A stretch of 64,000 nucleotides of DNA from positions 37,332,484 through 37,396,483 of the forward strand of contig JAYGXS010000001.1 in NCBI GenBank assembly GCA_036362985.1, read 5' to 3'. The translations under genes and the position numbers were made by a program. Shown here in pieces: positions 54,651 to 64,000 of this stretch (within the stretch, counting starts at the first letter, position 1; each line of letters opens with the position of its first letter). The notes under the pieces are model-generated. The model saw only the letters and a list, made by a program, of their open reading frames with translations. It did not search any database and was not told the origin of the DNA. This DNA is from Ligula intestinalis. Its lineage: Eukaryota > Platyhelminthes > Cestoda > Diphyllobothriidea > Diphyllobothriidae.

Positions 54651-55530
54651 AATCACACTATGTTCGACCAACCGGCTTAGCCTACCGAAACATGGGGGAT
54701 CCACCAATTTTGATACAATAAGCTGGCTGCCCAAGCAAGATTTCATAAACAATCAATCTAGAATCCACCAGATGACTATCATTTATACAGTGGATCCTCG
54801 GGTGGAGAGTAGCTCCATCTTCGAGCATTTCAGGTAACAAGCGAGACACTCACAAACATGTGTTTCGATTCACGAGCTTCTATTTAGTTAACAAGCTATC
54901 AGGGCATGTGTATCTGTTTACGCCGTTGAGTCTTGCTCCCAGGGCATGTGTGCCCGGTCGCCAGCAGCAACTCAATGAACCGATGCCGTTTTACTGGCTA
55001 CATTTCGCAAGACAGGCGTTTCGCATAACGAGATCGATGCTGAAGCGGATTAAACTCGTTAACCGAAGTTGCACTGTAAACAGAACTGCGCAAAAGTGTT
55101 TTCAAAGACCTAAGCAGGTCAAGGTGTACGCATAGCCGAGTAGGCCAAACACTTGTACTCTAACCTAGGCCATTTAAACTAAACAATGCCCACGATCATT
55201 ACAGCACCCGTTGTATATTGAGTACCGGAATGGCAAGCGGTCATGCTAGTCTTTTCGGAGAATTACCTAAATCAAGGCGCGCGTGTTTATACAACAGAAA
55301 CCGCCTGGAGATGCAAATGAGGCCGAACGCTTGTACTCTTGTGGTGACTCACTCCAAATAGGCAAGCATGTCCGAAGTCTCGCTGCCGCTAACGAGTACT
55401 TCTGCACTTAGGCGACCTCGGCAACAGCTAATCAGGTCCCTCAAAGGCTGGCCTCTCTTAGTTGCGAATAGGACGCATGCACGCCTTGGTCGATGCAGTC
55501 TTTCTAGCCAATAACCTTAAAGGCAACCAG
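54651..55530. other. Unassigned region
   Basis: Only motif-less open frames, including 54,860-55,135. No supported feature. Confidence 0.35.
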
Positions 55531-55534
55531 CCAA

Positions 55535-55765
55535 TGCCCGTTCTCGTTGCTGCTGCTGCTGAAAACCGCACTTGGATTGCGGCTGGCTCTCCTGCTGGTC
55601 GTGAGCTATCCCGAGTCAATCTTCTCTCATCTGTTCCCCTCTCCCTTTAACGACTTCTCTTCTGCACTTAGTAGCCATGGTCTGAAGATCGCAGTAGCTG
55701 AGTTTGACTCACTTTATCCCCTGCGATACTCTAACTGACGCAACGTAAACTACACGCTGCCTATG
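55535..55765 (-). repeat. Fragment of the 39.5/40.6-kb LTR family, minus strand
   Basis: Minus strand: GAGTCAAACTCAGCTACTGCG then ATCTTCAGACCATGGCTACT and GAGAAGTCGTTAAAGG. Very close to the fragment at 15.5 kb and related to the start of the LTRs at 39.5 and 40.6 kb. Confidence 0.5.
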
Positions 55766-56490
55766 ATCCTTACAGCATGTGTTGTATGTCGCTGCCTGAG
55801 GATGATAACGAACAGAGCATACAAAAGTTTGAAGTTTCACAGAATGTTTGGCATAACAGCAAGTGTTATAACCTTGGGTGTGCCTGCGTCGACACTGCTT
55901 ATATCCCCCAGTTACGTGTTAGGAAGAGAAGGCAGAGCAGGATATCAGATAATAGTTTACTGTCACTATTTCTGCTTGTACATAAGCTCTGTCTACTGCG
56001 TGTCCGGCAACATGGTCTTCTGTGTCCGTCAGCAGCATGTGTTCTATTGTCATTCTCGACGAACAGAGTCCTGTGTCTTCAGCAGCAGTAATCTTGGGTC
56101 GTCGGTAGCGCATCTCGACAACAGTGTGCGCCTTCTATTTGCGGCGTCGTATTTAAGGACCAACAGCCTTTGTTCCATATCGACCCCTCTGCATGCAGCC
56201 ATCATGGGATGTCTGCAGGAAGACACGCCGCGCCCTCATTGACACGCGCACGTGCATGCGTCATTTCGTGGCCCTTGTCATGCGTGACCTCGAAACCTGG
56301 CCAGTGGCTTTCTTTGCATCCTCGGGTGTCGGCCCTTGAAGGTCGCTCTCTTTGCCAGCTCTGCATGAACCGGTGGCCGGTTCTATTCCTTTGTTCTCGT
56401 GCCCCCAGGACGGCCCGAGTTATTACTCGCGTGCTTGGCCGTCCTAAGCAAGGATCATAGTTCAGTTTAAATGATAAAAGTAAAGTACAC
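55766..56490. other. Unassigned region
   Basis: A 159-codon open frame (55,763-56,242) overlaps a second frame on the same strand. Composition and lack of motifs suggest chance, so no gene is called. Confidence 0.35.
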
Positions 56491-56499
56491 TACATCAAT

Positions 56500-58560
56500 C
56501 AACGTTTGGGAAGGAAGGTTGGGGGAAGTTAACGAAAATCACTTGGAGATTAAAATTTAGTGACCAATGACCTGGGTAATTGGATGTTGACCACATGGTC
56601 AAGCTGCTTGCATAGGTCGGGTTTCTCCCGCCGTATGTAGGCAGCTTCCAGATAGCGCAGGGCTCGATTTGTTTGGGCCAGAGCAAGTACTCGAAACACT
56701 GTTTTGACGTCGACAGAATGACCGCTGTCTGGTATATGTTTGGTAAAAGAAGACCGTGGTACACTGTCTTCTTACTTGAAAAGCCAGTTGGGCAAGTGCT
56801 CAGCGACCCTGACTGCCAGTTGCCTTTGCGTACGCCCAATTTACTTGCATCCGCAAGTACATGTGAATTCGTGCACACAGTTTGAGGTTGCATGCAACGG
56901 CAAGGCGTCCTTTGCCCGTTTTATTGGAATGTTTTTAGAAGGACTTAAGAATAGTTTTGCTGCGTTTTAGGCCCTTTCTGTAGTACAGCGTAACCGTCGC
57001 GTGATTGTATTTGAAATGTCATCACCCTTAAAGGCTAAGGATACCATGACGGGCTTTTTTGGAATTGACTGTTCCGTCAATTTTGCCTGTAGAAAATTGC
57101 TGTACTTCTGAATAAAGCATGCAGGGTAACCACAGCTAAGTGGGGCTCTTTTGATGCGGGAAAATTCTGCAGGTAGGATCTCACTAAAGCAAATATTTCT
57201 TGCTCGTTGAAAGAGAGTATGTACCAGGTTTCGCTTCCAGAGAATTGGCACAAAACTCTCGAAATGTAGGTACTGTGTTTACACGTATTTATGTAGAAAA
57301 CCGAGCGCCCTATGGGACCATATCCTCTCTAAACACGAGGACGTCTAGGAAGGATAGCTCGTTAAGCTGCTCGATAAAATGAAGAGTGTCCTTTGTAGTG
57401 TAAGTAAAGAACCGTTCACGAATTGGCTTTATTTCCTTTACGAGCCATTGTGTTAATTATTGTTGATGTGAATTGGACATAGAGAGGATTGGTCGCAGAT
57501 GTATGTCCCTTTTGTGTGTTTTGGGAATCCCGTATAGTCTAGGGATATGCGTACCCCTGAGTTTTAGGGATAACGCAATTGAAGTGTCAATTAGGTTTTC
57601 ATCTAGCAATTGATTATTAATTTTCCAGGCAGTTTTCTATTGTCTTGGTTTCCTCTTTACCTGACGTCTGTTAGGGTGGAGCTTAACTCAAAACACACGC
57701 CGCCCTAACGACGCGAGACCACCGGTCCACCCACGCAGAGTGCATGTAAGGACGCGCACATGGCGGCGGCGCAGGACTCCAATACAAGTCAGACAACCAC
57801 CTGTCCACCCACACAGGCAAAGCATCTTCTGACAGCGCGGCCAGCGAAGGACTCTCACGCAAGACAACCAGGCGGTCCGCACACATGCCCACAGTGCATT
57901 GTTTGACGCACCTGCGCTCAATTCTTGCCAAGTGGTAGACTAACACGCCAACTCTCATGACTCACACAGCTTATAAAGTCATGTCTTTCTTGTGACTACT
58001 ATCCAATTGGTCCAACCTTGTACATACGCATTCGCTTGCTTTAAATTATGCTGTACTAGGTTTCTGGAAGACTTCTACCTTAGTCCACTTCTTGTCGTGT
58101 TCTCTCCCTCTCTATCTCTGGGAGCTCACATGAGGCGTTAGTTAGACGGCGAATATTGCAGCTTTGGCAACCGTTACAACAACGTCTCTCGACGAAATTT
58201 GCTCTGATCGATTAAAAGGAATTCAATTTTTTCCCACATAGTCTCTCTGGTTAAAGATGACCACTCCATGGCCTTTGTCGGGCTTAGAAACGGTCCTTTT
58301 TTCCCTATGTTTCAGTGCAGATAAAGTAGCCACGTTTTCTTTAGTCAGAGGCATCAGTTGTGTTACAGGAGCTTTGTGGTACTGATGTGTATTATCGAAA
58401 AATTTTGCTTTCACCCAGCTGACATCACCGGTGGATCGGGGTAATAGGTCTGCTAGCTGCGGATTTATTCCTTAAAATTGCGCCTCAATTTCAACTAGCT
58501 TTATTCTCCTGTTTGGGATGCAAAAGTCTAGTCCTGATGATAAACTTACTTACTTGTACT
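56500..58560 (-). mobile_element. Penelope-like element, internally deleted and interrupted
   Basis: Minus-strand order: an N-terminal segment with KRTVSKPDKGHGVVIFNQRD plus YVGK (58,414-58,223), then an interruption by a family B repeat (58,205-57,670), then IPRLYGIPKTHKRDIHLRPI (fingers), HFIEQLNELSFLDVLVF, and the GIY-YIG endonuclease (56,900-56,590) with CGCK*IGRTQRQLAVRVAEH and SGHSVDVKTVFRV. HFIEQL joins directly to LSFLDVLVF, so reverse transcriptase motifs A-C are deleted. Clearly non-functional. Confidence 0.8.
57670..58205 (+). repeat. Family B repeat and flanking DNA inserted in a PLE
   Basis: The right part (57,960-58,205) shares CCAATTGGTCC, GAAGACTTCTACCTT, TCACATGAGGCGTTAGTTAG and ACGGCGAATATTGCA blocks with the other family B copies. 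It separates two parts of one PLE. The left part (57,670-57,950) is GC-rich without coding motifs. Confidence 0.55.
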
Positions 58561-58634
58561 TGTAACGGCATTCACCTCGGGCGGGTTGAGCCGGCATCAG
58601 TTTTGACGTTGACTGCATCATGAATCACAACTGT

Positions 58635-59897
58635 TCAGGCGCGTCGATCTTGCGCCTGTTCACACGAGAGTGCCATCCAGTCACGGTTCCACCGACGTAG
58701 GCCGTAGACGCATGGGCCAGAAATGGACGACAGATCCTGCTTGACCGTTGCTGTCCAAGTTTTTAGCTGCCCGCCGCGACGTTTGTGCCAGGTGGGAGGA
58801 GGCGTCGCCACAAGCAGGTCACGAATCAGCTCACCATCATCACGCCGGGACGCATGCCCGAACCACCGAAGTCGTCTCTGAAGCAGGAGTGGAGGGAGAG
58901 CATCCAGGTGACAACGTCGGCGGAAATCGGAGCAGCGAATTCGGTCGACGCGACGGTGACGAAGGATGCGGCGTATGCAGTCATTGTCAAACACCTCAAG
59001 GCGCCTCATGTCCTCAACACGCATAAGCCATGTCTCTCCGCCATAGAGCAGGATAGATCGAACCACTGCTTGGTAAACACGGGACTTTGTGCGTAATGAT
59101 ATTTCCCTTCTATTCCATAGAGGAGTGCACAGACGGTAGAAGGCAGATCGGGCACGTTTGCCGCCTGATACAACCTCGTCGACACCTTGACCCGTTTCCG
59201 TGACCAAAGAGCGCAAGTATCTAAACGACTCGACCACTTCGAGAGGAGCACCGTCGAGAGCAATAGGAGTGACAGACGTGGGGGGCACACAGGAGAGCAT
59301 GACTTGGGTCTTAGTGGCGTTTAGGCGTAATCCGATGGATCGGGCACGCTTATTGACCTTGGCCAACGCCTGCTGAACTGCAGTACAGTTTTCGCCAAAG
59401 AGGACGACGTCACCAGCATACGCCAAGTCAGTCACCCATTTCGAGCGATCAAACTGCACTCCCGGGAAGTCATCCAGTGCTTTGGTCATGATCCAGTCCA
59501 CCGCATAGTTGAACAGGGTTGGTGAAAGGGCACAGCCTTGGCGGACGCCCATCCTGACGCTAAAGGCTTCCGTGTCGCCGTTCTGCGTCCTCACCCGTGT
59601 GGAAGTGTCAAGATAGTATGCCTGCATGAGAGTGAGAAGCTTAGGTGGTAGGCCGTCCGTCCTCATTATGTTCCACAGCGAACTGCGATGAACAGAGTCA
59701 AATGCGGCAGCAAAGTCAATGAAGCATAGAACAGTGGGTTGTTGGTGACCCCATCTCAGTTCCAGCACACGGCAGAGATTGAAGATCTGGTCGGTGCAGC
59801 TACGAACTGGTCGAAATCCACTCCGGTTTGGGTGGGTGCGCTGGCCTCTCACAGTTAGGAAACGTTTGAGAAGAAGAGACGTGAATGTTGTCGCCAC
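58635..59897 (-). pseudogene. Reverse transcriptase and C-terminus of RTE-like element
   Basis: A 420-codon frame: SGFRPVRSCTDQIFNLCRVL, VLCFIDFAAAFDSVHRSSLW (motif A), GVRQGCALSPTLFNYAVDWI (motif B), TDLAYAGDVVLFGEN (motif C), FRYLRSLV, then ILLYGGETW and the LRWFGHASRRDD and WTATVKQDL carboxy end typical of this class. Motif C reads YAGD where YADD is needed: the first catalytic Asp is Gly, so this copy cannot polymerise even though the frame is long. Confidence 0.9.
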
Positions 59898-59936
59898 TAC
59901 ACCGATAAGGCTTATGCCTCTGTAATTGCTGCACGT

Positions 59937-60215
59937 TCATCTGTCTCCTTCTGCAAACAAAGGGAGGATCACTGCTTTTCTCCAGTCAGATGGCACAACT
60001 TCGCTGTCCCATATCTTGGCAAATATTTGTTGAAGCCTGGGCCCAATAACCTCGGGTGCAAATTTGAAGAGCTCCGGCGGGAGGTCATCCTCACCAGGTG
60101 CCTTGTTGTTGCGTAGCCTCAAGAGAATTGAGACAACTTCCTCTACACTGGGTGGTTCTGTGTTGCACTCATACAGATGGTGAGGATCGTCCGCATTGGG
60201 CGACAGGTCAGGCAT
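59937..60215 (-). pseudogene. N-terminal part of the RTE-like reverse transcriptase
   Basis: SVEEVVSILLRLRNNKAPGE and DDLPPELFKFAPEV, then VVPSDWRKAVILPLFAEGDR, the usual fingers region. A stop at 59,937-59,939 precedes CSNYRGISLIGV in the same frame, which leads into the main 420-codon frame. Confidence 0.85.
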
Positions 60216-60669
60216 CAGAGGGGGATCATGGTTAAGGTGGTCACAGAAATGCTTGCGCCATCTCTCTAACCGGTCATCGATCTTAGTGATGACAGCACCG
60301 TTGCGATCCAGTAAAGTCTCGGTGGTGTTCCCCGAACCTCTGCTGGCCTGCTTTAAGAGTCGGTAGAGCTTGTGGGTATCACCTCTGGTAGCTGCTCGCT
60401 CCGTATCCGGGGCAAAGTCGCTCCAGTAGGCGTTCCTATCGGCTCGGATGGCCGCAGCTCTCTGTAAGTGGGGGAGCCAGTGAGTCTGGCTCGGCCGGCC
60501 TCCTCAGCTAACTCAAGCGTGAGTCTAGTGATCCAGTCGCGATGTTGCCGCCGGGTTTTACCCAGATGGGTGTATGCCAGCTCTGACATCGCGGCCTTCA
60601 GGGACTGCCACGCGGGCTCTGGGTCCACTCGGGCGTCAGGGTACAGGCCGTCGAAACGGTTCTGTAGTG

Positions 60670-61525
60670 CTTAATTGAAAACGTCGCCAGCAGAGGACTT
60701 CAGCTTTGCGACATCGATCCGCTGTGGTTGAGAGGGTCTGTGAATAGCTCTCAAATGCAAGCGAAGGGTGGCCCGCTGTAGGACGTGGTCAGATGCATGA
60801 GCGTTTCCTGTATCAGCACCGCGGTAGGCTCGACAATCCATGACGGAGCTGGCCCAGCGTGCTCGGACAAGGATGTGATCTATTTGGGCCTGGGTATGCC
60901 CGTCATTTGAGTACCAAGTGACAAGGTGGTGGCGCGGATGATCAAAACGGGTGCTTGTCACAACTAGGCGGTTCGACGATGTGAAGTTGACAAGGCGCTC
61001 ACCGTTGGCACATTACGCTCCGACAGCAGATTTGCCTACCACATGACGGGTTCCAGCGTCACACACACTTTGTCGGGCGTTCCAATCACCGGCAATGACG
61101 AGAAGATCGCTTCTTGCGATGTGGTCAACTGTTCGCTGGAGGTCACCGTAGAAGTCCTCTTTTACGCTGTCATCAGCAGTCAGAGTAGGCGCATGTACCG
61201 AGATGATGAAAACGTTGACTGGGGCAATTTTCAAACGGACTCCAGCGATCCGCGGTGAGACAGCCTCCCACTTTAGCAGACTCGAGCGAAATTCATCGGT
61301 CAAAGCTATAGCGACACCATACAGTCCAGAGTTGTCGGAGACACCACTGTGGTAAAGATGGTACGCAGAGTCAGCATCTGGTACTTGTAGCAGTTTGTGG
61401 CCAGTGCCAGGTAGGCGAACCTCAGAGAGACACGCTACACCAACACGTGATTCACAAAGGGATTTGGCTGTTAAAATTTGGGCGCCGTCATGCCGCAGAG
61501 TTTGAACATTCCAGCCTGCAATTTG
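60670..61525 (-). pseudogene. APE-like endonuclease of RTE-like element
   Basis: AGWNVQTLRHDGAQ, GVACLSEVRLPG (catalytic Glu), YHSGVSDNSGLYGVAIAL, FIISVHAPT, DLLVIAGDWNARQSV, then after a stop near 61,013 LVTWYSNDGHTQAQIDHILV and SDHVLQ (final catalytic His). All expected motifs are present; a single stop splits them. Confidence 0.85.
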
Positions 61526-61700
61526 CTATCCGGCATCAGCTCGCAGATTTAACACCCGTCCCGCGATGCCAAGAGGATGGGGCACGTCAGTTCCCGCAGA
61601 CGCCGTAGCAGAGATCGTATGTTGCGTATAGTTGTGATTCATGAAAGTGTAGAAAGTCAAGAAAGTCAATTCCTTGTTTCGTGGAGTAAAGGGGATTGGC

Positions 61701-61960
61701 GCTAGGTCCCCGGTCTTGCTCCCCTACCAGAGCCCCGTTAGCCAAGCAAAAGCAAGTTTCCGGCGCGCATTACCGTGGAGGCGGGGTTGGATTTTACGCA
61801 TGATAAAGCCTCTGATTAGAGCTTAGAAAGTGTAATTTCGGATAAATTGGAATAAGTTCATCTATGCTCAGGGGTATTTTTCGTGAGTAGATGTCTTGCA
61901 TGATGTCTTCCTTTATTTAAAGTGCTAGGGCTATCATAAGAAGACGAAGCGATCACTGGA
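61701..61960. other. Spacer between RTE-like element and PLE
   Basis: Possible 5' UTR of the RTE-like element and 3' tail of the PLE. No further feature. Confidence 0.4.
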
Positions 61961-61974
61961 ACCAGCGTTTTATT

Positions 61975-62016
61975 TTCCTGTTGTTTCGCATTCCGTCGTG
62001 AATTCCTAATCATAGG
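61975..62016 (-). ncRNA. Degenerate hammerhead-like PLE terminus
   Basis: Minus strand: CUAUGAUUAGGAAUUC, ACGACGGAAUGC, GAAAC, AACAGG, then AAAAUAAAACG and CCAGUGAUCG. It aligns base for base with the 13.0-kb motif, but the CUGANGA core and the GUC cleavage triplet are lost. It lies just 3' of the PLE below. Confidence 0.5.
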
Positions 62017-62029
62017 TAATCAGAGAAAA

Positions 62030-64000
62030 GTCTGAGATATTCGCAGATAAGGGTGATGCATGCACAGATTACACGTATTTATAGTTGGTAGCGGTCATCT
62101 GCGTGCGTACTATAATTGTCAGGTCCTGTAGCCACCGCTTGAGGTCTTAATTGGTGCGGCGATGGCTCATTAATTGCCACAGTGTTCGTGTCCGCGTTGG
62201 ATGCGGGCCTGATAATTGCGCGACAATTATGTCCGCTGTCATCAGCGTTGTTGCTGCACCCAGTCCTTCCCACGCGACTGATTCTGCTGCTCAGGAAATC
62301 TCTCAGTACACTGTATGGGAACGCTTGTTGATGGACTGGGGGCCTGAGAACCATGAGTCGAGCAGCTCGCGGCTCACACAGTTGTTACCTCTGTTGAGGA
62401 TTTCTGCATCATCAAACTTAAAAATATGGCTGGGTCCCGTCGAGTGAGCTGCAACTTTGGAGTTGGCGTCTTTCTTCCTCACCACCACTGCATGCTCGGA
62501 CATTCACGTCCCGAGTTATCTCCCGGTTTCTCCGACGTAGTTGCTTTGTCCACAACTGCACCAGATCCGGTAAACGACTCCAGCCATTTCCTGCCTTGAC
62601 AGTTGGTCTTTCGGCCTCATGACCCGGTGTCTAATGGATGCTTCTGGCCCGTGCGCGACTCCAAATCCAAGGGGAGGATTAGTGAAGAGTACACGGAAGT
62701 TTGCTGCCGGGAAGGCAATCGTGACTGCTGTCCTCAAGCGTCGTCTTACCAGTTCACTTGCTGGTTCTCCTATAAAAGGCAGTCTTATGAATAGATCTTT
62801 CTTTTCCGCCGTTGCAACTGCGGACTTTGTGACACGCTCCTTGATGTTCCGAAGGATGAAACTTTCTGGATAACCATTTTCATGGAGTGTGTTTTGTAGC
62901 TGCTGCAATTCTACTTCCACTATTTCAGGAGAGCAGATACGGCGTATTCTGGCTGCCATTCCCTGGACTGAGTTACGCTTGACGTTAAGGGGTACGAAGC
63001 TGTGGCAATTAATTTGCTGCCTTGTCCAGGCTTTCGTTCTAAATATTCGGCTTTTTATTGAGCTATCCTCTTGTCTGTGTAAGAGGACTTCACGGAAAGC
63101 GAGTTCGTTGTTTTCCTCTGTTTCCGCTGTAAATGTTAGCGCTGCGTGGGCCGTATTGAATTTTTGGACTAGACCATCGATATCAGTGGTCTTATTTGTC
63201 AGGCAAATTATATCATCCACATATCGACCATAGATCTTCAGGTAATCGATAGTGTCTTTGAGCCTTGTTTCCTCGAGCTGGCCAATGAAGACATTTGCGA
63301 GGAATGGTCCAAGTGGTGAGCCCAGTGCCACTCCGTCTATTTGCCTGTATAGCCGGCCATAACATACAAACTGTACGTTTTGTGTACAGCACGTCAGTAT
63401 TTCTTTCAGCATCTCCACTGTCATCCCTATCTGCTTGTTTGTTTCCCGTATGCAGTCGCATAGGTACTCCATGGTTTCGAGTACCGGTACGTTGGTGAAC
63501 AGTGAAGATACATCTAGTGACAGCATCGTCGTTTCGTTAATGCTCGTAGCCTTGATAGCCTTGACGAATTCTAACGTGTTTTTAAGGCTTTTAAGGTACA
63601 GGCGGCTCTGAAGTGACTTTAACTTTTCGACAAGTTATTTTGCCACGGCGTGGTACGGTGACTTTCTCATGTCCAAGATAGGACGAAGTGGCGCGCCTTG
63701 TTTATGAATTTTCGGGAGGCCATACATTCTTGGGATTGTAGTACCAACCGGCCTTAGTCCCTCGAGCTCCTTGTTCGATAAAAGTTCTTCTTTGTGGAGC
63801 TCTTTAAGTAAATTTGTTATTTTTTCTTCAACGGCCTTCTCCGGTCCTTGTCTTTATCGGATTTTGAGAATTTTGTCCGATCCAATAATATTTCTTCCAG
63901 TTTCGCTACATAATCATTCTAGTCCATCAGCACAATTCTCGAACCCTTGTCTGGTCTTGTAAGCAATATATTTTCCTTTTGGCGAAGCTTTTGAGACTAT
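62030..64000 (-). mobile_element. Penelope-like element, cut by the window edge
   Basis: Minus strand from the right edge: KTRQGF.N..DG and KILKIR-type N-terminal relics with a frameshift near 63,850, then LPKIHKQGAPLRPIL, the long reverse transcriptase and endonuclease frame (63,526-62,516) and the endonuclease end (62,503-62,303). Only two stops separate the last two parts. It is the least decayed PLE here. The lineage differs from the 30-32 kb PLE. Confidence 0.88.
62303..63526 (-). pseudogene. PLE reverse transcriptase-GIY-YIG frame
   Basis: A 336-codon open frame: MLSLDVSSLFTNVPV (motif A), IDGVALGSPLGPFLANVFIG (motif B), IYGRYVDDIICLTN (motif C, catalytic DD intact), ELAFREVLLHRQ, a connector, then VVYRIWCSCGQSNYVGETGR of the GIY-YIG endonuclease. 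After stops at 62,513-62,518 and 62,504-62,506 the end continues MSEHAVVVRKKDANSKVAAH and RELLDSWFSGPQSINK with the catalytic Glu. The polymerase looks intact in this segment; N-terminal breaks near 63,640-63,900 make the whole element defective. Confidence 0.88.

Larger units (their letters stand above)
58560..61700 (-). mobile_element. RTE-like APE-type non-LTR retrotransposon
   Basis: Nearly complete on the minus strand: a short N-terminal segment from MNHNYTQHT (about 61,641), an APE-like endonuclease (about 61,525-60,670), a connecting region (60,630-60,350), a reverse transcriptase (60,215-58,635) and a short 3' tail to about 58,560. In-frame stops lie before the endonuclease (about 61,528), near 61,013 and at 59,937, with frameshifts around 60,350-60,470. 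RTE-group placement is tentative. Confidence 0.85.

Noticed and set aside
55763..56242. 159-codon open frame with hydrophobic stretches
   Set aside because: Overlaps another frame on the same strand, has no family motif and no splice or start context; most likely chance.
1..64000. CRISPR arrays, rRNA genes, bacterial operons or riboswitches
   Set aside because: No regularly spaced direct repeats, rRNA blocks or prokaryotic gene layout were seen; the sequence is clearly eukaryotic.

Overview
The window is eukaryotic: genes are split by GT/AG introns, most of the DNA is decayed retroelements, and no bacterial-type operons are seen. The mix of Penelope-like elements (PLEs) with GIY-YIG endonucleases, CR1/RTE-like non-LTR elements and hammerhead-type short repeats, plus a 33-nt 5' intron in a host gene, suggests a flatworm, most likely a large-genome tapeworm. 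That is inference; no species marker was found.

Two host genes were assembled by hand, both on the + strand. The first (17,983-37,386) is a complete eight-exon cationic amino acid transporter of the SLC7/CAT family (630 aa, all splice phases consistent). The second (44,782-48,714) is a complete three-exon alpha-endosulfine/ARPP19 gene (138 aa), an inhibitor of PP2A-B55. It keeps the Greatwall phosphosite motif but lacks the C-terminal PKA site.

Layout. 1-17.9 kb: a Ty3/gypsy integrase relic, a decayed full-length-range CR1-like element, a truncated second copy, three PLE endonuclease fragments and tRNA-derived SINE-like repeats. 18-37.4 kb: the transporter; its long introns hold SINE-like repeats, TTAGGG-like tracts, a dispersed AT-rich repeat in two copies, an antisense PLE ending about 95 bp before exon 5, and a TA-flanked MITE. 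37.4-44.8 kb: an LTR pair with a short internal region and a 5'-truncated non-LTR element. 44.8-48.7 kb: endosulfine, with a PLE fragment and a ribozyme-bearing foldback in intron 2. 48.7-64 kb: inverted repeats (one touching a 10-N assembly gap), tRNA-like inverted pairs, a disrupted PLE, an RTE-like element with a mutated catalytic motif, and a PLE running off the right edge.

The most interesting signal is a set of hammerhead-ribozyme-like motifs. One set sits inside a tRNA-headed tandem/SINE-like repeat family (best copies 32,860-32,904 minus and 21,101-21,147 plus). A second set sits in PLE terminal regions (about 13.0, 30.1, 47.9, 48.1 and 62.0 kb). They show the CUGANGA and GAAA cores, a closable stem I and stem II, and palindromic short stem III sequences, with some compensatory changes between copies.
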